In this document: one piece after another, positions 25,924 to 34,499 of the stretch
Numbering within the stretch: position 1 is the first letter of the stretch
Layout: each line of letters opens with the position of its first letter
Assembly: GCA_035379625.1 (NCBI GenBank)
Contig: DAOSVM010000021.1
Span: 1 to 45,542, forward strand
Reading direction: 5' to 3'
DNA length: 45,542 bases
From: DAOSCP01 sp035379625
Lineage (GTDB): Bacteria; Bacteroidota; Ignavibacteria; Ignavibacteriales; DAOSCP01
Translations under genes and position numbers: made by a program
Notes under the pieces: model-generated
Database searches by the model: none
What the model was told of the DNA's origin: nothing
What the model saw: only the letters and a program-made list of their open reading frames with translations

Positions 25924-26494
25924 TAGCTCGGACAGTATAAGCATAGCCCCTTGCGGCTTGTGCCAAGCCGCAAGGGGCAGCGGGCCGGAACGGCCCGCTA
26001 AAATTCTTTTATTTGATAACCTTACAAATAGCGGTGCTCTGGGGCCTAAATATTCAAATCTTTTCCAAATGCATTGTAGCGCGTTGCCTAATGTAATTTT
26101 TTATAAATTTTACATTTGATGCGTTGTTTTTTTTATAATATAATTGTATTTGTAATTATATCGTAAAAGCAATTATATTGTACTTACAAATATATTATTA
26201 AAAATTACTGATATATCGTATATACAATTATATTACAAATACAAATATATTTTTTGGAAAAGTCAATATATCGAAAATACAATTATATCGTATTTACGAA
26301 AATATATTAATATTTTTAAAGTTTGGTATTACTTTGAAATATTTTGGTGTCAATAGTTATTTTGGTAGATATATAAATGTTGTATTTCGTTGATGTTATG
26401 TAACATATGGTTTAATTGGTGAAATATATTTTGGGCGTCAGCCCGCCCGTGCGCCGCACGGCGCACGGGCTTTATGCTTACACCGTCTGAGCTA
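25924..26494. mobile_element. MITE-like hairpin element, copy 3 (571 bp)
   Basis: This is the only copy placed between two divergent genes, the lipoprotein (minus) and the symporter (plus). The left end starts TAGCTCGGACAGTATAAGC (three mismatches to the right end, 26476-26494). Hairpin A (25946-25978) has a 15-bp stem with a TGC loop, hairpin B is 25979-25999 and hairpin C is 26445-26470 with perfect 12-nt arms. Repeats of 55 bp start at 26170, 26225 and 26280. Compared with copy 1 it has about 45 extra bases near 26075-26130, including the inverted pair AATGTAA/TTACATT. The last 175 bp are nearly identical to copy 1, pointing to recent spread or gene conversion. No coding frame was found. 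Confidence 0.8.
26170..26310. repeat. 55-bp direct repeats in element copy 3
   Basis: CAATTATAT-motif starts at 26170, 26225 and 26280, exactly 55 bp apart, each followed by an ATATCG half-motif about 40 bp later. A related half-unit lies at about 26152. Confidence 0.68.
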
Positions 26495-26571
26495 AATTGA
26501 AAAATTTATAAAAGCTAATTTAAAATTTTCTTAGTTTTGTAAATGTAAGTTTAATTTTACAGGTAGTTTAA

Positions 26572-27861
26572 ATGTTAGTAATAATATTTATATTGTCAAT
26601 TGTGGTAATTGTTTTATTTTCTCGCAAAAAAACTGTAAAAGTTGATGATGAAAGTGCTTATTTGACAGGTAATAAAAATTTGAATGACAAGCAGGTTACT
26701 AATGTAATTATGGCAACTATTATTGGTGGGGCTTCTACTATTGGAACTGCACAATTGGCTTATAAATATGGATTGATGGGGGCAATTTATACTGTATCTG
26801 CTGGGTTGGCATGTTATTTACTTGGTAGAATTTTTGCTGTGCCTTTGAGAAAATCTAATAATATTACTGTTACTGAGTTTATTGGTGATTATTTTGGAAG
26901 CGGATTGCAAAAATATATAAGTTTTTTGTCATCATTAGGTTTATTTATACAACTTTTAGCCCAACTTCTTGCTGCTACGGCTATTATAATGAGCGTTTTT
27001 GATTTGAATTTTGCTATTGCTTTTGTTGCGAGTTCAGTTTTGGTTTTGATTTTTGTTGTTAGCGGTGGTATTTTAAGTAGTGATGTGTTAGGAAAAATTA
27101 AAATTGTTTTGATTTATTTAGTGCTTATTATTTCATTTGTGATAATTTTCTTTAAAACAAGTGGTTTTGAATTATTTTTTAATAAAATTCCCAATTTTTC
27201 AGAGTTTATTCTTGGAAAAAAATATCCTATAAACGAAATTTTATTTGATTTTGTTACTTCAATTGTTGGTGTTTTGAGCACACAGGCCTATTTACAAGCA
27301 ATATTTAGTGCTAAAAATTTTAAGGCAGCACGTAACGGTGCTTACAGAAGTGCTTTGATTATTCCTATTATCGGAGTTTTGAGCGTTTTTATTGGTGTTT
27401 ATATGCGTATAGTAAAACCAAATTTGGATGTTACTTTAAATGTATTTCCAGATTTTTTACGAATAGTTTTTCCTGAATTTATTGCTGGTTTTTTTCTAGC
27501 GGCAATATTTATTGTTATTTTGGGAACGTGTAGCGGCTTAACATTAAGTTTGGCAACCAATATTTATGTTGATTTTATAAAAGATAGGTTTAAAAATGTT
27601 AAATTAACAGAGATTACAAAGATACGTTTTATTATTTTAGTTTTAATTTGTATGGGGTTAATAATGTTAGTTTTTGGTAGGGATTCAAGTATTTTGAAAT
27701 ATACTTATGTTTCGATGGGATTAAGAGGCTCAACAATATTGTTGCCAATGGTAATAATTGTGTTTAATAAAAATATATCGCAAAATCAATATATTCGTAA
27801 AATAGTAAAGATTTTACCGATAATCTATATTGCTTGGTTTATAGTAAGTATTTTGCCATAG
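26572..27861 (+). CDS. Sodium:solute symporter family protein
   Basis: The 429 residues are almost wholly membrane helices (about 11-12). The start pattern matches the SSS (SLC5-like) family: a short first helix, a DESAYLTGNKNLNDKQVTNVIMATIIGGASTIGTAQLAYKYGLMGAIYTVSAG stretch with the core helix, and TVTEFIGDYFG as the third segment. Such proteins use a Na+ gradient to take up sugars, amino acids or organic acids; the substrate cannot be told. It is shorter than many SSS members (450-550). A TAGGTAGTTT-type ribosome site is weak. Its promoter region lies in the 77 bp between element 3 and the ATG, or inside the element. Confidence 0.88.
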   Translation: MLVIIFILSIVVIVLFSRKKTVKVDDESAYLTGNKNLNDKQVTNVIMATIIGGASTIGTAQLAYKYGLMGAIYTVSAGLACYLLGRIFAVPLRKSNNITVTEFIGDYFGSGLQKYISFLSSLGLFIQLLAQLLAATAIIMSVFDLNFAIAFVASSVLVLIFVVSGGILSSDVLGKIKIVLIYLVLIISFVIIFFKTSGFELFFNKIPNFSEFILGKKYPINEILFDFVTSIVGVLSTQAYLQAIFSAKNFKAARNGAYRSALIIPIIGVLSVFIGVYMRIVKPNLDVTLNVFPDFLRIVFPEFIAGFFLAAIFIVILGTCSGLTLSLATNIYVDFIKDRFKNVKLTEITKIRFIILVLICMGLIMLVFGRDSSILKYTYVSMGLRGSTILLPMVIIVFNKNISQNQYIRKIVKILPIIYIAWFIVSILP

Positions 27862-28174
27862 GAGGAATTTCGAATTTGAGTTTTTCTTTTGGGATTAGAT
27901 TTTTTCGCAAAAGAATGTTTAGCCATTCTTTTGAAGTGTTGATTTGGGTTATGTGTAGGAAGTAGTAGTTATCGTCGTAGTTTTCAATAGTTTCGATATG
28001 ATAAAATAAATTGATATCAGTTGATGTTGTTTCGCCCTTGAGTAAAATTTGTGCAGTAATTCGATTTTCTTGTTTGTTGATGTGAATATTTTCTAAAGTC
28101 GCAAAATCTTGAATGTAAGGAATTAAGAATTTTTTTATTAAATTATCTTTAATGTCGTCAAAAAATTTAAGCAT
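27839..28174 (-). CDS. Small hypothetical protein
   Basis: Unrecognised 111-residue protein, charged and probably cytoplasmic, without signal or membrane segments. It starts MLKFFDDIKDNLIKKFLIPYI (an amphipathic helix) and then alternates beta-like stretches (RITAQILLKGETTSTDINLFYHIETI, NYYFLHITQI) before a helical segment KEWLNILLRKNLIP. The 3' end overlaps the convergent symporter gene by 23 bp. The protein-like amino acid pattern and lack of a better frame support a real gene, but no function can be given. Confidence 0.6.
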   Translation of the reverse strand: MLKFFDDIKDNLIKKFLIPYIQDFATLENIHINKQENRITAQILLKGETTSTDINLFYHIETIENYDDNYYFLHITQINTSKEWLNILLRKNLIPKEKLKFEIPPMAKYLL

Positions 28175-28219
28175 GTAGAAGTTAAATATTTTTTATAAAG
28201 ATAAGAAATAAAAATAAAT

Positions 28220-28248
28220 TTGACAAATATTTAGTAATTTATTAACTT
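28220..28248 (+). promoter_or_regulatory. Candidate promoter for the atpA operon
   Basis: TTGACA at 28220-28225, a 17-bp spacer and TAACTT at 28243-28248 form a plausible housekeeping-sigma promoter 40 bp before the atpA start. The -35 match is perfect; the -10 keeps only the three key bases. In this AT-rich DNA chance matches are common. Confidence 0.35.
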
Positions 28249-28287
28249 AAATTTTTAATTTTAAAAACTCAAAAAATTGAGGTAAAT

Positions 28288-29832
28288 ATGGTTGGTATAA
28301 GACCAGATGAAATTTCATCAATAATTAGGAAGCAACTAGCTGGTTTTGAAAGCGAAGTTGATATATACGAAAGAGGAAAAGTATTACAGGTAGGTGATGG
28401 TATAGCAAGAGTTTATGGGCTTTCGAAAGTTATGGCGAGTGAATTGGTCGAGTTTCCTAATGGTGTGTTTGGTATGGTATTAAACCTAGAAGAGGATAAT
28501 GTAGGTTGCGTGTTGTTTGGTGATAGTAACTTGGTAAAAGAAGGAGACGAAGTAAAAAGAACAGGAAGATTAGCATCTGTACCAGTAGGAATGGAATTAT
28601 TGGGTAGAGTAATTGATCCGCTTGGCAAACCACTTGATGGTAAACCTGCAATTACACCAGAGCAGTATAATCCGATCGAAAGAAAAGCACGCGGTGTATT
28701 GGAAAGACAACCAGTAAAACAGCCATTACAAACAGGTATTACAGCTATTGATGCGATGATTCCAATCGGGCGCGGACAGAGAGAATTGATAATAGGCGAT
28801 AGACAAACAGGTAAAACAGCCGTTGCAATTGATACGATTGTAAATCAAAAATATACTCACACCGAAGAAGCTAAAAGGTTAGGAATAAAACCAGTTTATT
28901 GTGTTTATGTAGCAGTTGGGCAAAAGAATTCTACAGTTGCGCAAGTTGTAGATAAATTAAAAGAGCATGGTGCAATGGATTATACAGTTGTTGTAGTAGC
29001 TAGTGCATCTGATTCCGCTCCTTTACAATATATAGCTCCATATTCTGGTGCTGCTATTGGAGAGTATTTCAGAGATAAAGGAATGGATGCGCTATGTATT
29101 TATGATGATTTATCCAAACAAGCAGTTGCATATCGTGAACTTTCTCTTTTGTTGAGAAGACCACCAGGACGTGAAGCTTATCCCGGTGACGTATTCTATT
29201 TACACTCAAGATTGTTGGAAAGAGCATCAAAATTGAGTGACGAATTGGGTGGAGGTTCTCTAACAGCACTTCCAATTATCGAAACACAAGCAGGCGACGT
29301 TTCTGCTTATATTCCAACAAACGTAATTTCTATTACAGATGGTCAGATTTATCTTGAACCGAATTTATTCAATGCGGGCGTAAGACCAGCTATTAACGTT
29401 GGTATTTCAGTTTCTCGTGTTGGTGGTAATGCACAAATTAAAGCTATGAAAAAAGTTGCTGGTTCATTAAAAATTGACCTTGCGCAATATAGAGAGCTTG
29501 AAGCGTTTGCTAGATTTGGTTCTGATCTTGATGCAGCTACAAGAAAAGTTTTGGCTAAAGGCGAAAGATTAGTTGAACTATTGAAACAAGGGCAATACAC
29601 TCCTGTACCAGTTGAAAAACAAGTTGTTGCAATTTATGCTGGGACAAGAGGTTATCTCGATAATTTCCCAACATCATCTGTAAAAAAATATGAAAAAGAA
29701 TTATTAGAGTACATCGAAAATCAAGAACCTTCAATTTTTGAAAATATTAAAACGAAGAAAGATCTTGATGAAGAAACTGAAAATAAATTAAAAGCTGTAC
29801 TTGAAAAATTCAATACAATCTTTAAGCCATAA
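28288..29832 (+). CDS. atpA: F-type ATP synthase subunit alpha
   Basis: AtpA is the non-catalytic nucleotide-binding subunit of F1. The 514 residues include VGDGIARVYGL (N-terminal barrel), IGRGQRELIIGDRQTGKTAVAIDTI (P-loop, about 170), the ALCIYDDLSKQAVAYRELSLLLRRPPGREAYPGDVFYLHSRLLERA block and NVGISVSRVGG. Length is standard. A TGAGG site lies about 7 bases before the ATG. It is followed by atpG (19 bp gap), but atpH, atpF, atpE and atpB do not precede it and atpD does not follow, so the ATP synthase genes of this genome are split. Confidence 0.97.
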   Translation: MVGIRPDEISSIIRKQLAGFESEVDIYERGKVLQVGDGIARVYGLSKVMASELVEFPNGVFGMVLNLEEDNVGCVLFGDSNLVKEGDEVKRTGRLASVPVGMELLGRVIDPLGKPLDGKPAITPEQYNPIERKARGVLERQPVKQPLQTGITAIDAMIPIGRGQRELIIGDRQTGKTAVAIDTIVNQKYTHTEEAKRLGIKPVYCVYVAVGQKNSTVAQVVDKLKEHGAMDYTVVVVASASDSAPLQYIAPYSGAAIGEYFRDKGMDALCIYDDLSKQAVAYRELSLLLRRPPGREAYPGDVFYLHSRLLERASKLSDELGGGSLTALPIIETQAGDVSAYIPTNVISITDGQIYLEPNLFNAGVRPAINVGISVSRVGGNAQIKAMKKVAGSLKIDLAQYRELEAFARFGSDLDAATRKVLAKGERLVELLKQGQYTPVPVEKQVVAIYAGTRGYLDNFPTSSVKKYEKELLEYIENQEPSIFENIKTKKDLDEETENKLKAVLEKFNTIFKP

Positions 29833-29851
29833 CAATTAAAGTGGCAAAAAT

Positions 29852-30727
29852 ATGGCAACACTAAGAGATATTAGAAATCGTATTAAAGCTGTTAAAAATA
29901 CACAAAAAATTACTAAAGCTATGAAAATGGTAGCTGCAGCTAAGCTAAGAAGAGCTCAAGACGCTATCATTAACGCTAGACCTTATGCAAAAGGTATTAA
30001 AAGTATGCTTACTAGAGTTATTGCTACAAATCCTGATTTTTACCACATCCTTTGTAATCAAAGAGAGGTAAAAAACGTTGGTATTTTACTTATAACTTAC
30101 GACAAAGGTCTATGCGGTAGCTTTAATACAAATGTAATAAAAGAAGTGCAGAGATTGCTTAACGAAGAATTATCAGATTTTGATTTACAAACTAATGTAA
30201 AATTTTATGTTGTCGGTAAGAAAGGTTATGATATTTATTCATTTCAAAATTTCAAAATAGAAAAATCGTATACACAAATTTTCTTGCCGAGATTGAAATA
30301 TGAACAATCTCAGAGAATATTGGAAGATATAAAAGCAGATTTTATAAATAGTGTTTTTGATAAATTATATGTAGTTTATAACGAATTTAAAAATGTGATA
30401 CAACAAAAAGTTGTAGTTGAACAGTTATTGCCGATTGTAGTTCCTCAAAATTTAGACGAAGTTAAAAATGTTGAGTACATTTTTGAACCTGGAAAAGAGA
30501 CTTTAATTGAGAAATTAATTCCAGAATTTCTTGATACTGAAGTATGGCGTGTATTATTAGAATCTCAAGCTGCTGTATTTGCGGCTCAGATGACAGCTAT
30601 GGATAATGCAACAGAAAACGCTAAAGAAATCATTTATGAATTACAATTAACTTATAATAAGGCAAGACAGGCAGCAATTACAAAGGAAATTCTTGAAGTT
30701 GTATCAGGTGCAAATGCCTTAAAATAA
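29852..30727 (+). CDS. atpG: F-type ATP synthase subunit gamma
   Basis: AtpG is the rotating central shaft of F1. The 291 residues begin ATLRDIRNRIKAVKNTQKITKAMKMVAAAKLRRAQ, the N-terminal coiled-coil helix, and end with AAQMTAMDNATENAKEIIYELQLTYNKARQAAITKEILEVVSGANAL, the C-terminal helix that pairs with it. The middle Rossmann-like domain has VGILLITYDKGLCGSFNTNV. Size is normal. It is in an operon with atpA upstream and a nucleotidyltransferase downstream (21 bp). Confidence 0.96.
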   Translation: MATLRDIRNRIKAVKNTQKITKAMKMVAAAKLRRAQDAIINARPYAKGIKSMLTRVIATNPDFYHILCNQREVKNVGILLITYDKGLCGSFNTNVIKEVQRLLNEELSDFDLQTNVKFYVVGKKGYDIYSFQNFKIEKSYTQIFLPRLKYEQSQRILEDIKADFINSVFDKLYVVYNEFKNVIQQKVVVEQLLPIVVPQNLDEVKNVEYIFEPGKETLIEKLIPEFLDTEVWRVLLESQAAVFAAQMTAMDNATENAKEIIYELQLTYNKARQAAITKEILEVVSGANALK

Positions 30728-30748
30728 AATAATTAATTGTGAGAATAA

Positions 30749-31726
30749 ATGAGAGCAGTAATACCAGCAGCAGGTTTTGGTTCAAGATTAAAACCACATA
30801 CTTTCACAAGGCCTAAAGTACTATTAAATGTTGGCGGGAAGCCAATGATTTCCCATATTATCGATAAATTACTTGTGGAAGGAATTACAAAAGCAACCTT
30901 TATAGTTGGCTATTTAGGTGAACAAGTTGAAGAGTATGTAAAAAAATATCATCCATATTTACAAGCTGATTTTGTATATCAAGAAAAACTTGAAGGGTTA
31001 GGGCACGCTATTTGGCTTGCTACTCCTACTTTTGATGATGATGATATATTTATAGTGCTTGGAGATACTATTTTTGATGTTAATTTAAAAGAGGTTTTCC
31101 AAAACAAAGTTTCGTCTTTAGGTGTTAAGTATGTTGAAGATCCATCCAGATTTGGTGTTGCTGTAATGAAAGATGGTTACGTAGAAAAATTAATTGAAAA
31201 ACCATCTACTCCAGTATCTAAGTTGGCATTAGTTGGAATGTATTATATTAGTCAAAAGCAACCTTTGGTTGATGCCTTAAATGAACTTGTTGAAAAAGAT
31301 ATAAGAACCAAAGGCGAGTTGCAATTGACAGATGCTTTGCAGATAATGATTGACAAAGGTCATAAATTTACAACTTTCGCAGTTGAAGGCTGGTATGATT
31401 GCGGTAAAAAAGAGACCATTTTAGAAACTAACAGATACTTATTAACTAAAAACCAAAATGTCAATTTACCGAAAAGCTGTGTCATAGTTCCGCCAGTTTA
31501 TATATCAGAAAATGCTGTTGTTGAAAATTGTGTTATTGGGCCCTATGTTACTATTTCGCCTAAATGTGTAATAAAAAATTGTATTATTCAAAATACAATT
31601 ATAAGAACAGGCGCTCAAGTTGAAGATATTTTATTAAAAGATTCATTAATTGGCCCACACGCATATATTAAAGGTAATTACCGTATTATCAATGTCGGCG
31701 ATAATACAGAAATAGAATTTTCATAA
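30749..31726 (+). CDS. Sugar-phosphate nucleotidyltransferase
   Basis: The 325-residue protein has an N-terminal nucleotidyltransferase domain. It shows AVIPAAGFGSRLKPHTFTRPKVLLNVGGKPMI (NTP-binding loop), GLGHAIWLATP, FIVLGDTIFDVNL with the metal Asp, and GWYDCGKKETILETNRYLL. This is the RmlA/GlmU-like class, which activates hexose-1-phosphates to NDP-sugars. A C-terminal hexapeptide-like tail (about 240-325; VVENCVIGPYVTISPKCVIKNCIIQ) suggests a left-handed beta helix as in archaeal-type or UTP-glucose-1-phosphate enzymes. The exact sugar is uncertain. It lies between atpG and metK on the same strand, so transcription is probably shared without an obvious pathway link. Confidence 0.9.
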   Translation: MRAVIPAAGFGSRLKPHTFTRPKVLLNVGGKPMISHIIDKLLVEGITKATFIVGYLGEQVEEYVKKYHPYLQADFVYQEKLEGLGHAIWLATPTFDDDDIFIVLGDTIFDVNLKEVFQNKVSSLGVKYVEDPSRFGVAVMKDGYVEKLIEKPSTPVSKLALVGMYYISQKQPLVDALNELVEKDIRTKGELQLTDALQIMIDKGHKFTTFAVEGWYDCGKKETILETNRYLLTKNQNVNLPKSCVIVPPVYISENAVVENCVIGPYVTISPKCVIKNCIIQNTIIRTGAQVEDILLKDSLIGPHAYIKGNYRIINVGDNTEIEFS

Positions 31727-31753
31727 CTCATAATTAATCAAGGAGAAATATTA

Positions 31754-32896
31754 ATGTCTTATTTTTTCACATCGGAATCGGTATCCGAAGGACATCCAGA
31801 TAAAGTAGCAGATGCTATTTCTGATGGTGTTTTAGATGCATGCTTACGTGTTGATCCGGATTCAAGAGTTGCTTGTGAGACCTTAGTTACAACTGGTCTT
31901 GTTGTTGTAGCTGGAGAGATTACCACAAAAGCTTATGTTGATATTCAAGATGTTGTTCGTGGTATAATTAAAAAAATTGGTTACAACAAAGGCGAATATA
32001 AATTTGAAGCAGAATCGTGTGGAATATTAAATGCTATCCATTCTCAATCACCAGATATTGCTATGGGCGTTGATACAGGTGGAGCTGGTGACCAAGGTAT
32101 GATGTTTGGCTATGCTTGTGATCAAACACCAGAACTTATGCCTATGCCAATTGTTTATGCTCATAAACTTATGCAAAGATTAGCCTATATCAGACACAAT
32201 GAATTGGAATTAATGCCTTATCTTAGACCTGATTCAAAATCTCAAGTTACTATTGAATACGACGATAATGGAAATCCGAAACGTGTCGATACAATTGTTA
32301 TTTCTACGCAGCACGACCCTGATGCTACTCAACAAAGAATAAAAGAAGATATTCTAAAATATGTCATCCCTGAAGTTATCCCTGCTGAATATCTTGATAA
32401 TAATTTGAAATTACTTGTTAATCCAACGGGTAGATTTGAAATTGGTGGGCCACACGGAGATTCCGGCGTTACAGGAAGAAAAATTATCGTTGATACTTAT
32501 GGCGGCTGGGCACCTCACGGTGGCGGTGCTTTTTCCGGTAAAGATCCTTCTAAAGTAGATAGAAGCGCAGCATATGCTACAAGACATATTGCCAAAAATA
32601 TAGTTGCCGCTAAACTTGCAAAAGAATGCCTTGTACAAGTCGCTTATGCAATCGGTGTTGCTGAACCTGTTTCTATTTTTGTTGATACTAAAGGCACGGG
32701 TGTTAAATCTGATAAAGAAATTGCTGAAATTATACGTAAAGAAGTTGATATGACACCTAAAGGTATTATCTCTAGATTAGACCTAAAAAGACCTATATTT
32801 AGTAAAACTGTTGCTTATGGCCACTTTGGCAGAAATGAAAACGAATTTACTTGGGAAAAATTAGATTTAGTTGATAAATTCCAACAATATTTATAA
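31754..32896 (+). CDS. metK: S-adenosylmethionine synthetase
   Basis: MetK makes SAM from methionine and ATP. The 380 residues show the start FTSESVSEGHPDKVADAISDGVLDA, MGVDTGGAGDQGMMFGYAC, the phosphate loop GRFEIGGPHGDSGVTGRKIIVDTYGGWAPHGGGAFSGKDPSKVDRSAAY and TKGTGVKSDKEI. AAGGAG lies about 7 bases before the ATG. It precedes ahcY by 15 bp, pairing SAM synthesis with breakdown of its product SAH. The 27-bp leader is too short for a SAM riboswitch. Confidence 0.97.
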   Translation: MSYFFTSESVSEGHPDKVADAISDGVLDACLRVDPDSRVACETLVTTGLVVVAGEITTKAYVDIQDVVRGIIKKIGYNKGEYKFEAESCGILNAIHSQSPDIAMGVDTGGAGDQGMMFGYACDQTPELMPMPIVYAHKLMQRLAYIRHNELELMPYLRPDSKSQVTIEYDDNGNPKRVDTIVISTQHDPDATQQRIKEDILKYVIPEVIPAEYLDNNLKLLVNPTGRFEIGGPHGDSGVTGRKIIVDTYGGWAPHGGGAFSGKDPSKVDRSAAYATRHIAKNIVAAKLAKECLVQVAYAIGVAEPVSIFVDTKGTGVKSDKEIAEIIRKEVDMTPKGIISRLDLKRPIFSKTVAYGHFGRNENEFTWEKLDLVDKFQQYL

Positions 32897-32911
32897 TAAG
32901 GAGATAAAATA

Positions 32912-34189
32912 ATGGATCACGTTCCTGGCAAATACAAAGTTAGAGATATAAATTTAGCAAAAGAAGGTAGATTAAAAATCGAATGGGCTGAATCAAGAAT
33001 GCCAGTCCTTATGGCTCTAAGAGAAAAATATTCAAAGACAAAACCATTTCAAGGTTATAAAATCGCTGGTTGCTTACACGTAACAAAAGAAACTGCTGTA
33101 TTAATAGAAACATTCAAAGCAGCTGGTGCTCAAATCAGTTGGTCTGGTTGCAATCCACTTTCAACTCAAGATGATATTGCTGCTGCTTTAGCTGCTAACG
33201 ATGTTGAAATTTACGCTTGGCACGGTATGAATGTGGAAGAATTTTATTGGTGTATCGAAAGAACTCTTGATATGAAACCTAATCTAACCTTAGACGATGG
33301 CGCAGATTTGATTATGACTGTACATACAAAACATCAAGAGTTGGCTAAAGATATTATTGGCGGAACAGAAGAAACAACTACTGGCGTTCATAGACTTCGC
33401 GCTATGGCTAAAGATGGTAAATTACTTTATCCTGTTGTTGCAGTTAATGATGCCGAAACAAAATGGGATTTTGACAACGTCTATGGCACTGGCCAATCTA
33501 CAATTGATGGTATTTTAAGAGCAACCTCAGTTCTTGTAGCTGGTAAAAATTTTGTAGTTGCTGGTTATGGTCACTGTGGACGTGGCGTTGCTATGCGTGC
33601 TAAAGGATTAGGAGCTAATGTAATTGTTACAGAAGTTAAACCTACAGCTGCTTTAAAAGCAACTTTAGAAGGCTTTAGAGTTATGACTATGGATGAAGCC
33701 GCTAAAATCGGTGATATCTTTGTCACTGCTACTGGTATGAAAGATGTTATCGTAAAAAGACATTTTGAAGTTATGAAAACTGGCGCTATTGTTTGCAACA
33801 CTGGGCATTACGATTGCGAAATAAATATTAATGATTTAGAATCTCTCACAAAATCTGTAAGAACTGTTAGAGATGATAATGAAGAATACACATTACATAA
33901 CGGTAACAAAATCTTCTTACTCGCTAAAGGTCGACTAGTTAACCTCGCAGCTGCTGAAGGCCATCCATCAGAAGTTATGGATATGTCTTTCGCTAACCAG
34001 TTTATGTCTCAATTAAGATTGGTTGAATTGCATAAAAATAACGCTGTACCTGCTCCTCAAGTCCTTGATATTCCAGAAGAACAAGATCAAGAAATAGCAT
34101 TAGTTAAATTGCAATCTCAAGGTATAAGTATCGATAAACTTACTCCAGAGCAAATTGCCTATATGGATGACTACTTAGCTGGAACTTAA
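32912..34189 (+). CDS. ahcY: Adenosylhomocysteinase (SAH hydrolase)
   Basis: AhcY splits S-adenosylhomocysteine into adenosine and homocysteine using tightly bound NAD+, and so relieves inhibition of methyltransferases. The 425 residues fit the shorter bacterial/archaeal class. Visible are GCLHVTKETAVLIETFKAAGA, YAWHGMNVEEFYWCIERTL, GGTEETTTGVHRLRAM, NDAETKWDFDNVYGTGQSTIDGI, the NAD-binding VAGYGHCGRGVAMRAKGLGANVIVTE and LLAKGRLVNLAAAEGHPSEVMDMSFANQ. AAGGAGAT precedes the ATG. It is last in the atpA-to-ahcY run and is closed by a clear terminator. The homocysteine it makes could feed the methyltransferase at 2887-3771. Confidence 0.97.
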   Translation: MDHVPGKYKVRDINLAKEGRLKIEWAESRMPVLMALREKYSKTKPFQGYKIAGCLHVTKETAVLIETFKAAGAQISWSGCNPLSTQDDIAAALAANDVEIYAWHGMNVEEFYWCIERTLDMKPNLTLDDGADLIMTVHTKHQELAKDIIGGTEETTTGVHRLRAMAKDGKLLYPVVAVNDAETKWDFDNVYGTGQSTIDGILRATSVLVAGKNFVVAGYGHCGRGVAMRAKGLGANVIVTEVKPTAALKATLEGFRVMTMDEAAKIGDIFVTATGMKDVIVKRHFEVMKTGAIVCNTGHYDCEININDLESLTKSVRTVRDDNEEYTLHNGNKIFLLAKGRLVNLAAAEGHPSEVMDMSFANQFMSQLRLVELHKNNAVPAPQVLDIPEEQDQEIALVKLQSQGISIDKLTPEQIAYMDDYLAGT

Positions 34190-34191
34190 AG

Positions 34192-34230
34192 AAATAAAAA
34201 AAGCTCCCTTATAATGGGAGCTTTTTTTTA
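34192..34230. terminator. Bidirectional terminator between ahcY and the Cys-rich gene
   Basis: AAGCTCCC (34201-34208) pairs with GGGAGCTT (34216-34223). A run of A precedes it and a run of eight T follows it, so it works on both strands. It closes the plus-strand run ending in ahcY and the minus-strand Cys-rich gene. Confidence 0.85.
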
Positions 34231-34258
34231 ATCAAAATTTTAAACTACTTTTTGAAGA

Positions 34259-34480
34259 TTATTTCTTCTTCGTTTTATCTTCGCAACAGCTCTTTTTTGT
34301 ATCTTTTTTATCTTTACAGCAGTCACCTTTTCCATCTTTACAACAATCTTTTTTTACTTTTGCAGTATCGCAACAAGATGTTTTTACTTGTTTTGAGTCT
34401 TGTTTTTTGTTATCAGGTTTTGTTTGTGCAAATAATGCAACACTGAATGCTAAAAGCATAACTAAAGCAGCTTTTTTCAT
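34259..34480 (-). CDS. Small exported Cys-pair, Lys-rich protein
   Basis: A 73-residue protein with a clear signal peptide (MKKAALVMLLAFSVALFAQ). The mature part is built from four CysCys units: SCCDTAKVK, DCCKDGKG, DCCKDKKDTKK and SCCEDKTKKK. Nearly all other residues are Lys, Asp, Thr or Gly. I do not know a named family. The spaced CC pairs with acidic neighbours suggest periplasmic or surface metal binding or disulfide cross-linking, which is inference only. A GGGAG ribosome site lies just upstream of the ATG (34480) on the minus strand. The opposite-strand frame across the same DNA is a shadow. It ends next to a strong bidirectional terminator. Confidence 0.78.
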   Translation of the reverse strand: MKKAALVMLLAFSVALFAQTKPDNKKQDSKQVKTSCCDTAKVKKDCCKDGKGDCCKDKKDTKKSCCEDKTKKK

Positions 34481-34499
34481 TTTGTTTCTCCCTTGTATG

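Noticed and set aside
31727..31753. SAM or SAH riboswitch before metK/ahcY
   Set aside because: The leaders are only 27 and 15 bp, too short for any known SAM or SAH riboswitch, and no such structure is visible.
34252..34446. Plus-strand frame opposite the Cys-rich gene
   Set aside because: It is low-complexity (Leu/Phe/Tyr) and is the mirror of Lys/Asp-rich codons. It has no ribosome site, while the minus-strand frame has a signal peptide and one.
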